From a virus: DNA of 21,164 nucleotides. Positions within the stretch are counted from its first letter, which is position 1; each line of letters starts with the position of its first letter. Position numbers and translations under genes: made by a program. Positions 10,426 through 16,900 of this stretch are shown in pieces. The DNA lies in IMG/VR virus record IMGVR_UViG_3300025327_000170, positions 1 through 21,164 of that record, one strand, 5' to 3'. A model generated the notes under the pieces. The model saw only the letters and a program-made list of their open reading frames with translations, searched no databases and was not told the origin of the DNA.

Positions 10426-11967
10426 ATGTCCGTCAGTTTCTGTAGCGTCACACGCACCCCCACGGGCGCAGAAGCGCCACATCCCGCTATCAAACGATGG
10501 GCACGATTGGGGGATCGTACCGTTTTGATGGGAGATAGAAGCGACCTTTGTGCTTGCCGCCAGCGCCTCCATGCTGAGCGGTGGGTAGTCTTCGCGCATC
10601 TACTTATAGGCGAGGAAGAGTTGCCGCCCATATGCCCGCACTGGCGGATACCGAACTGGGAGATGGCGGAGGCGTTTGAACTGAACACGGACGACGAATC
10701 CGATGCGATTCGCAGCCTTCGAGGAGTGGGAGAGATGGGTCAGGGAGTAACCCGCACCCCCACAGGTGCCGAACTTCAGTGTGCGGTATGCCGCTCCCCG
10801 AATGACATCGACATCGACCACATTCAGAACCGTGGCGCCGGTGGCTCGAAGGAACGCGACGTAGCGGAGAACAAGATACCGCTGTGCCGTGGGCACCACA
10901 CGGCGAAGACGGTAGGCACAATCAAGACATGGGTGAAGGACGGGGTGTACCACTGGCGCAAGCGGGACTCCGACCTGGTGTTCCGCGTGCCCGTAGTTAT
11001 CAGCGAGCGTTACAAGTGCCTGGTAGCCTGTGATGGAGCGGAGCTACAATCGAACGTCGGTGGTCCTGGTCAGCAAGGTTCCGCTCCATCACAGGCTGGT
11101 GAAGGGGTCCGTAGCGGAAAAGGATGTGTGAACACGCCCCCTTCACCAGCCACAAGCACGGGTGACCAGGGCACGGCGAAGGCCGAGGTGGGAATCGCTG
11201 TTGCTGCTGACTTGCGCGAACTCGAAGCCCTCCGCCGTGATGAGCAGGAAGCAGTTGGCTTCCTGCCACTATCGCGGTATGAGGCCGAAGTCGTTGCAGG
11301 CCGGAAGACGCTAATAACACTTCGGGACAATGGAGACATGACGGGGTTTCTCTTCTGGACGCGGGGTCGGCCCGTGGCGACGATCCAACAGATTGTTGTT
11401 CGGCCTGACGCACGCCGGCACGAGCGGGCGACGGCGCTAGTGAACGAGGCTTGCCGAATAATGGAGGCGGGCGGCCACGCTGGGGTCACGTGTCGATGCC
11501 GCGTGGACCTAGAAGCCATAGCCTTTTGGGAGGCTATGGGCTTCGAGATGATCCGCCTCGAAGAGTCGGGGCGGCGAGGGCCGCTCATGCGTTTCTATCT
11601 TAGCCTTCAGCCGTCACTACTTTCACCTTCTGAGTTCTTGCGGTCATCAGCCTTCGGGCCTTTAGCCCAGCAACGGCGAGGCTTCAGGCTGATGTCCCCG
11701 CGTACCGCAAGCGCGGGTGACCAGCAGAGAGTGAGTCCGCCAGGGGAAACTGACGGCGATAGGTCGTCCGCGCTTGCGGGGGCTGGAGGGGGCTTGGAAG
11801 AGGTGCCCGCTTTGGCGGACTACCAGCGACTCCAGGATTCCTCTCCAGCCCCTCTCCTGAAAGGGGAAGGGGGAGTTGCGCCACGTATCGGCCGCTCTGG
11901 TGAATTCAGCGCTCCCCCTTCCCCTTTCTCCCTCGCTCAGGGTGAGCGTGGAGAGCTGACGCCATGA
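10426..11967 (+). CDS. HNH endonuclease-GNAT acetyltransferase fusion ORF, 513 aa
   Basis: A strong ribosome site (CAGGAGGAAG) precedes ATG 10426. An HNH nuclease motif covers residues about 119-160 (CAVC, DIDHIQNRGAGGS, LCRGHH). A GNAT N-acetyltransferase fold covers about residues 275-392 (IQQIVVRPDARRHERATAL as motif A, FWEAMGFE as motif B), although the acetyl-CoA loop lacks the usual glycines. Between them and after the GNAT domain lie low-complexity stretches that coincide with inverted-repeat clusters. The peptide VTRTPTGAE occurs twice (residues 8-16 and 108-116). ATG 10735, preceded by GAGGAG, could start a separate HNH protein. The end makes an ATGA overlap with the DUF5131 gene. 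It may be one fusion, two genes with lost boundaries, or a mosaic. Confidence 0.6.
   Translation: MSVSFCSVTRTPTGAEAPHPAIKRWARLGDRTVLMGDRSDLCACRQRLHAERWVVFAHLLIGEEELPPICPHWRIPNWEMAEAFELNTDDESDAIRSLRGVGEMGQGVTRTPTGAELQCAVCRSPNDIDIDHIQNRGAGGSKERDVAENKIPLCRGHHTAKTVGTIKTWVKDGVYHWRKRDSDLVFRVPVVISERYKCLVACDGAELQSNVGGPGQQGSAPSQAGEGVRSGKGCVNTPPSPATSTGDQGTAKAEVGIAVAADLRELEALRRDEQEAVGFLPLSRYEAEVVAGRKTLITLRDNGDMTGFLFWTRGRPVATIQQIVVRPDARRHERATALVNEACRIMEAGGHAGVTCRCRVDLEAIAFWEAMGFEMIRLEESGRRGPLMRFYLSLQPSLLSPSEFLRSSAFGPLAQQRRGFRLMSPRTASAGDQQRVSPPGETDGDRSSALAGAGGGLEEVPALADYQRLQDSSPAPLLKGEGGVAPRIGRSGEFSAPPSPFSLAQGERGELTP
10447..10473 (+). repeat. Direct repeat copy 1 encoding VTRTPTGAE
   Basis: 27 bases that match 10747-10773 except at five positions, all of them third codon bases. 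The two copies start exactly 300 bases apart. Confidence 0.85.
10747..10773 (+). repeat. Direct repeat copy 2 encoding VTRTPTGAE
   Basis: The second copy lies immediately before the HNH CAVC motif. All five differences from copy 1 are synonymous, so the peptide has been kept while the DNA drifted. Confidence 0.85.
11025..11151 (+). repeat. Two long adjacent inverted repeats after the HNH domain
   Basis: An 18-base perfect inverted repeat pairs 11025-11042 with 11080-11097 (AGCCTGTGATGG...). A second, of 14 bases, pairs 11094-11107 with 11138-11151 (GGCTGGTGAAGGGG). The arms overlap by four bases (11094-11097), so full pairing of both at once is excluded at the border. An 8-base pair also links 11065-11072 with 11163-11170 (CCTGGTCA). 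The coded protein here is low-complexity. Confidence 0.8.
11705..11927 (+). repeat. Inverted-repeat cluster after the GNAT domain
   Basis: Perfect pairs: 11705-11716 with 11768-11779 (CCGCAAGCGCGG), 11734-11742 with 11813-11821 (AGTCCGCCA), 11779-11788 with 11843-11852 (GGGGCTGGAG), and a 16-base purine/pyrimidine stem 11860-11875 with 11912-11927 (AAAGGGGAAGGGGGAG). The first two pairs cross, so they cannot both form in a simple nested fold. The translated product is Ser/Pro/Gly-rich and not domain-like. Confidence 0.8.
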
Positions 11968-12935
11968 ACAAGACGGGCATCGAATGGACGGACTTCAGCA
12001 GCAACCCCCTCTACGTCGTGGACAAGGAGACGGGGAAGCGCGGCTGGTTCTGCGAGAAGGTGTCGCCCGGCTGTGCTAATTGCTACGCCAGCGCGCTGAA
12101 TGTCCGCCGCGGGACTGGCCACGTCTACCTGCCGGCCAACCGCGACAAAGTCGAGTGGCGGCTGAATGAGCGCGAGCTGCAGGCGATCCTGCGGCGCCGG
12201 AAGCCCACCCGCATCTTCATGTGCGACATGACTGACCTGTTCCACGAAGACGTGCCGGACGTGTTCCTCCAACAGGTCTTCGTCACGATGGAGGGAGCAC
12301 GGCGTCATACCTTCCAGGTGCTCACGAAGCGCCCCGAACGAATGCGGCAACTCCTTACGGACGGGGCCTTCCGCAGCGGCATTGAGTCGGCCTTCGGCTC
12401 GTGGCCCCTGCCCAACGTCCACTTGGGCGTCTCGGTGGAGAACCAGCGGATGGCGGACGAGCGCATCCCCATGCTGCTGGACACGCCCGCCGCCGTGCGG
12501 TTTCTATCCTGCGAGCCGCTGCTGGGGCCGCTGGATGTGCGGCGCTGGATGTGCTCCAACTGGCCCTATCACGAGGCGGGCCACGGCTGCGGCGGCCGAG
12601 GGCAGCAACCCCGTATCTCATGGGTGATCGTCGGTGGCGAGACCGGGCCGGGCAGCGCCGAGCGGAAGCTGGTCGAACGGTGCGATCATCGCTTTGGATT
12701 CGGGGGCGTAGCCACTGTGAGCATTGACCCGCCTGATTGCTGCCCTGGCTGCCACGGCACCGGCTGGCGTCCGAAGCCGCAGGCGCTGGAGTGGGTGCGC
12801 TCACTTCGGGACCAGTGCGTCGCGGCGGGTGTGGCGTTCTTCTTCAAGCAGTGGGGCGGCAGGACGCCGACCAGCGGCGGTCGGCTGCTGGACGGGCGCG
12901 AGTGGGACGAAATGCCGGAGACGATGGGCGCGTGA
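11964..12935 (+). CDS. Phage Gp37/Gp68 family protein (DUF5131)
   Basis: Recognised from GIEWTDFSSNPLYVV near the start, the three-cysteine motif CEKVSPGCANCYA (about residues 30-42), IFMCDMTDLFHEDVPD, FQVLTKRPERM, LPNVHLGVSVENQ, RFLSCEPLLGP, WVIVGGETGPG and FFFKQWGG near the end. All are conserved in the DUF5131 family found in many phages and bacteria. The three cysteines recall a radical-SAM-type iron-sulfur site, but the activity is not established. Two inserted cysteine-rich segments (around residues 194-215 and 253-266) are extra to the common core and may bind zinc. It begins in an ATGA overlap with the HNH-GNAT ORF and ends in a GTGA overlap with the next gene. Confidence 0.92.
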   Translation: MNKTGIEWTDFSSNPLYVVDKETGKRGWFCEKVSPGCANCYASALNVRRGTGHVYLPANRDKVEWRLNERELQAILRRRKPTRIFMCDMTDLFHEDVPDVFLQQVFVTMEGARRHTFQVLTKRPERMRQLLTDGAFRSGIESAFGSWPLPNVHLGVSVENQRMADERIPMLLDTPAAVRFLSCEPLLGPLDVRRWMCSNWPYHEAGHGCGGRGQQPRISWVIVGGETGPGSAERKLVERCDHRFGFGGVATVSIDPPDCCPGCHGTGWRPKPQALEWVRSLRDQCVAAGVAFFFKQWGGRTPTSGGRLLDGREWDEMPETMGA

Positions 12936-13234
12936 AACCTACGCAAGTGTACGGCGACGCAAGAAAGCGCCACCGTGCGCCCGCCCTCGGCGTGATTCGC
13001 CCCGTCGTCATCACGGAGCCGCAACACGTCCTATATCGCGGTAGGGTGCGCCGTGTGCGGGGTGTGATCGTGGCGCAACACCAGGGGCACCGATACTACG
13101 TGCTCACGTTCAAGCGCGGCCATGCTCCCCGGGACGCGCACCTGGCCGTCATCGGCCCGCGCGGGCAGCGGCACGTCACCGGCGTGGTGGTGCGGAGCGA
13201 CCACCTTGTACCTTTGAGACGCGGAGTTCGGTGA
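12932..13234 (+). CDS. Basic beta-rich protein of unknown function, 100 aa
   Basis: GTG at 12932 overlaps the DUF5131 stop (GTGA); a longer in-frame reading from 12737 lies inside that gene. The product is strongly basic with many Arg and His residues and alternating hydrophobic strands (VIVAQHQGHRYYVLTFKRG, AHLAVIGPRG), suggesting a small beta barrel that could bind nucleic acid. There are no cysteines or membrane segments. It is followed by a winged helix gene through another GTGA overlap. The family is unknown. Confidence 0.65.
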   Translation: MKPTQVYGDARKRHRAPALGVIRPVVITEPQHVLYRGRVRRVRGVIVAQHQGHRYYVLTFKRGHAPRDAHLAVIGPRGQRHVTGVVVRSDHLVPLRRGVR

Positions 13235-13485
13235 GCGCCACACTCACGCCCCGCGACCGCGCGATCCTACGCTGGCTCTGGAAGCATCCGGGCGCCAGCG
13301 TCCGCGAGATGATGGTCGGCTGCGATATCCCCAGCCCCTTCTCTGTGAGCTACCGGCTGTGGCGCCTGAACCACGCGGGCTACATCAAGGCCCGGCCGTA
13401 CAGGAGCGGGCGCACGAACGCGCTGACGGCGACCGGGCTGCTGGCGGCCCAGGGGTTTCGGGTGCTGTGGTGGGAGGCGGAGTGA
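13231..13485 (+). CDS. Winged helix-turn-helix DNA-binding protein, 84 aa
   Basis: GTG at 13231 in a GTGA overlap. Residues 6-65 have the pattern of a small winged helix domain: a first helix (DRAILRWLWKHPG), a turn helix (SVREMMVGCDI), a recognition helix (FSVSYRLWRLNHAGYIK) and the wing strands (ARPYRSGRTNALTATG). This is the layout of LexA N-terminal or MarR-like DNA-binding domains. There is no dimerisation or autocleavage domain. It may act on a phage promoter and is one of the few regulator candidates in the window. Its position next to the replication initiator gene is compatible with control of replication. Confidence 0.75.
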   Translation: MSATLTPRDRAILRWLWKHPGASVREMMVGCDIPSPFSVSYRLWRLNHAGYIKARPYRSGRTNALTATGLLAAQGFRVLWWEAE

Positions 13486-13514
13486 CGGCGACTGTGGTAG
13501 AGGGATAGCAGCCT

Positions 13515-14348
13515 GTGACCTGGGTCCGCATCGATGACGCTTTCACTCAGCACCCGAAGGTGCTTGCGGCTGGGCCTCTAGCGATTGCCATGCAGGTTGC
13601 CGGGCTCTGTTACTGCAACCGGAATCTGACGAACGGGTTCGTGCCGTGGGCGGTTGCCCGCACCTTGGTCACGTGGGAGTTCTTGGAGCCACCTGACGAT
13701 GATGGCGAGCGACGTGTCTGCGAAGTCGGCGTCACTTCAGGCATGGCGGGTGAGACCGTCGATGCTGAGTATGTTCTTCGCCTCCTGCTGGAGACTGGCA
13801 TGTGGCAGGAGATACCGGGCGGCTATCTAATCCATGACTACCTGGACTTTCAGCCCAGCCGAGAACAGGTTGAGTCCGAGCATCAGGCAAAGGTAGCGGC
13901 TGGTCAAGCAGGTGGTCAAGCAGCCGCTAAAGCACGTGCTAAGGCAGGCGCTTTAGCAAAACGCAAGCAGAATTCAAGCCCAAACCCAAACCCTAAGCCC
14001 GTAGCCCGAAGCCCGGCTCCCGTACCCCTTGCTGCTGCTGCTTCCGATCCTGTCCTATCGCTGCTTTCAAAGGCTTACGAAAACGGATTAGGTAACTTAT
14101 CCGTAGGCGTAGAGGACGAGTTGCGCGATTGGAGCGAGCGGATTCCGGCGAATGAACGTGGCGAGAAGTGCATTGAGTACGCTTTTCGTGAAGCTGTGGC
14201 GCAGAATCATCGCTCCTGGTCCTACGTTGCCGCCATCCTGACGCGACTGGAGGCTGAAGGCTGGCCGGCTGAACCGGAGACTGTGGCGCCACCGAGCAAG
14301 GCGGAAGCGGAGTGGCTTGAGCGTCGCTACCAGCGAGGCAAGGCGTGA
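13515..14348 (+). CDS. DnaD-like replication initiation protein
   Basis: The N-terminal part (residues 1-110) has the WVRIDDAFTQHPKVLAAG opening and LLETGMWQEIPGGYLIHDYL segment of phage replisome organiser proteins, a winged helix domain that recognises the origin. After a flexible Ala/Lys and Pro/Asn linker (about 120-175), residues 185-250 match the DnaD domain (YENGLGNL..., CIEYAFREAVAQN, SWSYVAAILTRLEAEGW), which remodels DNA and helps load the host helicase. Such proteins often bind their own coding sequence, so the origin may lie within it. GTG at 13515 is preceded only by a weak AGAGGG site. The stop overlaps the methyltransferase GTG. A separate helicase loader is not seen. Confidence 0.85.
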   Translation: MTWVRIDDAFTQHPKVLAAGPLAIAMQVAGLCYCNRNLTNGFVPWAVARTLVTWEFLEPPDDDGERRVCEVGVTSGMAGETVDAEYVLRLLLETGMWQEIPGGYLIHDYLDFQPSREQVESEHQAKVAAGQAGGQAAAKARAKAGALAKRKQNSSPNPNPKPVARSPAPVPLAAAASDPVLSLLSKAYENGLGNLSVGVEDELRDWSERIPANERGEKCIEYAFREAVAQNHRSWSYVAAILTRLEAEGWPAEPETVAPPSKAEAEWLERRYQRGKA

Positions 14349-15257
14349 ATGTGGCTCTACGTCCCCTCCGAACACTTAGCGTCTGCGCCGGAGCCGGGGG
14401 GCTCGACCTCGGCCTACGAATGGCGGAGCCTGCTGCTCGCACAGTCCTGTACGTGGAACATGAAGTTACGGCCTGCCTCCAGTTGGTCGCGCGCATGGAG
14501 GACGGCACCCTTGATCCGGCGCCTCTATGGACTGATCTCCGAACCCTTGACGGCAGGCCGTGGCGTGGAATCGTGGATTGCATCATTGGGGGGATACCCT
14601 GTCAGCCCCACAGTGTCGCCGGCAAGCGACTCGGAGCCGCAGACGAACGCGACCTCTGGCCCGATACAGCCCGTGTTATCGGGGATGTCCACCCTGAATG
14701 GGTCTTCCTGGAGAACGTGTCAGCAGTGCTCCCCTACGTCTTTCATCGCTGGCTGCCAGAGCTATCGGAGATGGGCTACGTGGCTGAGGCGGCGCTCGTC
14801 CAGGCTGCGGACGTCGGCGCGCCGCACAAGCGCGAACGCCTCTTCGTCCTGGCCCACGCCGGACACCATGCCAGAAGCACCGAACAGCGGGACGAACAAG
14901 AAGAGCGATACGGCATCGTTGGGCGAGATGGCGAAGAACTGGCCCACGCCCCTAGACAACGATGCGAAGCAGCACGCGAACAGGGATGGGATGGCCCCGA
15001 CTCTGACGCAAGCGGCGGCGATGTGGCCCACGGCGACGGCCCACGATGGGCGGAGGCCGGGGAGCGAAGAGGGGAGCACGCAGGGGCGCAACCTGAAGCG
15101 CGAGGCGGAGCAGTGGCAGACGCCGGGGACGGCCCAGAGAAAGCTCGCCTCCGTAGACCTCACTCGCGCCGCTCGACTCCGGCTCACAGGAAACGGCGTC
15201 GTCCCGCAACAGGCGGCGCTCGCTTGGCGCATCCTCAAGGCGCGGTTCGTGACGTGA
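14345..15257 (+). CDS. DNA cytosine-5 methyltransferase, motifs split over two frames
   Basis: Starting at GTG 14345 (GTGA overlap), residues 12-22 give motif I (SVCAGAGGLDL, AdoMet binding), 85-87 motif IV with the catalytic Cys86 (GGIPCQPHS), 123-125 motif VI (ENV) and 162-170 motif VIII (KRERLFVLA). After about 14855 this frame lacks a motif X. Instead the frame one base later carries it near 15186-15218 (GNGVVPQQAALAW) and ends at TGA 15257. A complete enzyme therefore needs a +1 shift between about 14843 and 14856. This may be a sequencing indel, an inactivating mutation, programmed frameshifting, or two overlapping genes. The enzyme would protect phage DNA from host restriction. The GTG frame itself stays open to 16258, through the resolvase region. 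Confidence 0.8.
14349..15257 (+). CDS. Overlapping +1-frame ORF of 302 aa with WPTP repeats and motif X
   Basis: ATG at 14349 sits directly after the stop of the DnaD-like gene, four bases beyond the methyltransferase GTG, and runs in the +1 frame for 302 codons. Its N-terminal half is Ser/Trp-rich (SWSRAWRTAPLIRRLYG, GVESWIASLGG). The second half has repeated WPTP-type motifs (WPTPDTMPEA, NWPTPLDND, MWPTATAHD) and ends with the C5-methyltransferase motif X segment (GNGVVPQQA). I recall phage proteins of both kinds in databases, but cannot test whether this frame is translated as its own protein or only its C-terminal part belongs to the methyltransferase. The stop makes a GTGA overlap with the RusA start at 15254, which supports use of its 3' end. 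Confidence 0.5.
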   Translation: MWLYVPSEHLASAPEPGGSTSAYEWRSLLLAQSCTWNMKLRPASSWSRAWRTAPLIRRLYGLISEPLTAGRGVESWIASLGGYPVSPTVSPASDSEPQTNATSGPIQPVLSGMSTLNGSSWRTCQQCSPTSFIAGCQSYRRWATWLRRRSSRLRTSARRTSANASSSWPTPDTMPEAPNSGTNKKSDTASLGEMAKNWPTPLDNDAKQHANRDGMAPTLTQAAAMWPTATAHDGRRPGSEEGSTQGRNLKREAEQWQTPGTAQRKLASVDLTRAARLRLTGNGVVPQQAALAWRILKARFVT

Positions 15258-15331
15258 GCTCGTGGTCCTTCGCCGTCAAAGGCACGCCCCAACCCAAAGG
15301 CAGTACGCGCGCCTTCGTGCGCAACGGGCGC

Positions 15332-16135
15332 TTACAAAAGCCGGGACCAACGATAGGTGCCAGGCCCTCTTCGCTGCGCCAAACGACAAGCTTGACATCG
15401 GGTATATTCGGGCCGCGACACGCGTTTACCGCAGTCAATACAGAGCTTCGGCGAGTAGTTGGCTCGGCTCATTTCATGGAGCGTAGCGATATTACAAGTC
15501 CGCGAACAGAACCGAGAGGGCGTGCGCTTCGCCAGAGATACGGGCATGGTAAACCGTCGCCCACAGCGTTCACATTGCTTCTCGATTCTATTCTCACGGC
15601 AGGTAGCGCTACAGAGTTTGCGCCGGGCGCGGTGGGATGGCCAGCGAACCTGAAATTGCTTACCGCACCGCTGACATGTCAACGGGGCCAGGAAGTTAGG
15701 CTCCTGAGTCCGGTAGATCAAGAGAACAACGCCAGGATCGGGGCAGCCATGAAAGACCCGCCCGAAGGTCTCTGCGACTTGGCTGTCATCTTCCCAGATG
15801 ACGCCAGTACCCGCGTCGTGGCAAGCCTTGAGCAGATTGTCCACATCCGTCCGCTGATGGGTGCGCCGGAAGAAGAGGGCCCTGACGCCAAAGGTATCTT
15901 TCGATACCTGATAGCCCGCCTGGCGCCAGCCATCTTTCAGCGTCCAGGCCAACTCGTCTCGATAGCGGCCATAGCGGGCGGGCATGTATGTACCGCTGGC
16001 CACCACGCGTGGTCGAGGTGTTGGCAATGGATCGCCTTTCAGGCGGACGAGGTAAAGTTGGTCCTCGCAAGGTATGTGATAGGGCCATTCGCAGATATCC
16101 GCAAAGTCAACCACGCCTGTTGGCAACTTATCCAT
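15332..16135 (-). CDS. RusA-like Holliday junction resolvase fused to zinc ribbons
   Basis: ATG at 16135 follows an extended -10 element by only a few bases. An in-frame extension to 16255 is rejected because it is antisense to the RusA C-terminal remnant. Residues about 25-145 form the RusA domain: VRLKGDPLPTPRPRVV, RTHQRTDVDNLLKACHD with the catalytic aspartates (DVDN), and GVIWEDDSQVAETF. This enzyme cuts four-way junctions formed during recombination and concatemer processing. Residues about 150-267 hold three CxxC/CxxxC zinc modules (CQRC...CSATC, CERC...CSRTC, CIDC...CQAC), not part of standard RusA and likely adding DNA binding. It is the only minus-strand gene in the replication-packaging half. 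Confidence 0.8.
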   Translation of the reverse strand: MDKLPTGVVDFADICEWPYHIPCEDQLYLVRLKGDPLPTPRPRVVASGTYMPARYGRYRDELAWTLKDGWRQAGYQVSKDTFGVRALFFRRTHQRTDVDNLLKACHDAGTGVIWEDDSQVAETFGRVFHGCPDPGVVLLIYRTQEPNFLAPLTCQRCGKQFQVRWPSHRARRKLCSATCRENRIEKQCERCGRRFTMPVSLAKRTPSRFCSRTCNIATLHEMSRANYSPKLCIDCGKRVSRPEYTRCQACRLAQRRGPGTYRWSRLL

Positions 16136-16141
16136 GTCGGT

Positions 16142-16150
16142 ATTATACCA
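16142..16150 (-). promoter_or_regulatory. Extended -10 promoter of the inverted RusA gene
   Basis: On the minus strand this reads TGGTATAAT, an extended -10 (TGn plus the perfect TATAAT). No good -35 is seen at the usual distance. Transcription would begin at about 16135, which is the ATG of the resolvase, so the message would be leaderless. It lies at the border of the inserted gene, so the insert carries its own promoter. Confidence 0.6.
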
Positions 16151-16247
16151 CGAGACGCGCAGGTGACGGGGGCGCTGGTGGGCAAGTGCTACGGTGAGGC
16201 GCCGGGGCTGCGCTGCGAGATTCGATGGAGCAAGGAGACACGATCCG

Positions 16248-16688
16248 ATGGCCACTAAACTGGACTCCTACCGATACACTGACGTGGCTGCTCACAAGAG
16301 CAAGGAGGCGATTGAGAAGCTGCTCCTGCGCGTCGGCGCCGTCGGCTTCCGCTGGTCTAGTGCCATAGCGCAGGGCGAGGAGGCACTTGAGGCCGCGCTG
16401 GAGTGGGAAGGACGCAAGCGGGGCTTCCGCTTCACTGTGCGCTATCAGGACGAGAAGCAGCGTAAGCAGATTCTCCGGGCCCTCTACTGGTTCCTGAAGG
16501 CTAAGATCGAGGCGATCCAGTTCGGGCTGGTGGAGTTGGAGCAGGAGTTCCTGCCCTACCTGCTGACTTCGGAGGGGCGAACGGTGTTCGAGCACATCGG
16601 CGGCGTCAACATGGCCTTGCTCCCACCACCGAGCGAAGGCCGCCCGGAGGGCGACGACAGCATGGCCGAGGGAACGGGCGTGCTATAA
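16248..16688 (+). CDS. Conserved-looking phage protein, 146 aa
   Basis: ATG at 16248 is preceded by AGGAG (16232-16236) and overlaps the RusA remnant stop by 11 bases. The KSKEAIEKLLLRVGAVGFRWS opening, a strand pair (RGFRFTVRY) and a long helix (QRKQILRALYWFLKAKIEAIQFG) with EQEFLPYLL are familiar from a widespread phage protein of unknown role, found near replication or packaging genes. It is probably cytoplasmic and alpha/beta. The C-terminus is Pro/Gly-rich and flexible. The stop TAA shares its A with the following ATG. Confidence 0.7.
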   Translation: MATKLDSYRYTDVAAHKSKEAIEKLLLRVGAVGFRWSSAIAQGEEALEAALEWEGRKRGFRFTVRYQDEKQRKQILRALYWFLKAKIEAIQFGLVELEQEFLPYLLTSEGRTVFEHIGGVNMALLPPPSEGRPEGDDSMAEGTGVL

Positions 16689-16900
16689 TGGCCGAAATGG
16701 TGGCCTGCTGCCCACGCTGTAACGGCCCCCTGTTTGCGGAGGGTGGGGATATCGTCTGCCTCCCCTGCGGCTGGCGGCGGCTGGACGCTGGCAAGGTTCT
16801 CACCCCCCTGAATCCGTCGGGCTACTGCCCGAAGTGCGGCGTGGGCTACAATGCGGCGAAGCACCAGCGGGAATGCAAACGGCAGGAGGCCGTGGCGTGA
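16688..16900 (+). CDS. Double zinc ribbon protein, 70 aa
   Basis: ATG at 16688 (TAATG overlap) or ATG at 16697. It has CPRC and CLPC forming one ribbon (residues 8-27) and CPKC plus H-x3-C (residues 47-63) forming a second, C2HC-like site. An extended -10 sequence (TGCTATAAT) lies at 16681-16689, eight bases before ATG 16697, so an internal leaderless start is conceivable, but no -35 supports it. Small two-ribbon proteins near terminase genes are common in phages. Their function is unknown. Confidence 0.68.
   Translation: MAEMVACCPRCNGPLFAEGGDIVCLPCGWRRLDAGKVLTPLNPSGYCPKCGVGYNAAKHQRECKRQEAVA

Larger units (their letters stand above)
15254..16258 (+). pseudogene. Plus-strand RusA-like resolvase gene split by an inverted gene
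   Basis: GTG at 15254 (GTGA overlap) begins SSWSFAVKGTPQPKGSTRAF, a typical RusA N-terminus with the PxPKGSxR motif. The match stops around 15331. From about 16148 the same frame resumes with RDAQVTGALVGKCYGEAPGL, which matches the C-terminal end of RusA proteins (usual DDAQV...K.YG..PGV). The central catalytic Asp-containing part is missing. The roughly 816 bases between are the reverse complement of a different RusA-zinc-finger gene with its own promoter. The frame stays open across the insert because it is codon-in-register antisense to a gene that lacks TTA, CTA and TCA codons there. A functional plus-strand product is unlikely. Confidence 0.6.

Noticed and set aside
15393-15413. TTGACA with TATATT nearby as a promoter
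   Set aside because: The spacing is only about nine bases and it lies inside the resolvase coding region.
15332-16147. Continuation of the methyltransferase frame as one 637-residue protein
   Set aside because: This part is codon-in-register antisense to the RusA-zinc-finger gene; its openness follows from the minus gene lacking TTA, CTA and TCA codons, and it has no protein-like motifs.
16136-16255. Upstream extension of the minus-strand resolvase
   Set aside because: It crosses the promoter and is antisense to the RusA C-terminal remnant; ATG 16135 after the extended -10 fits better.
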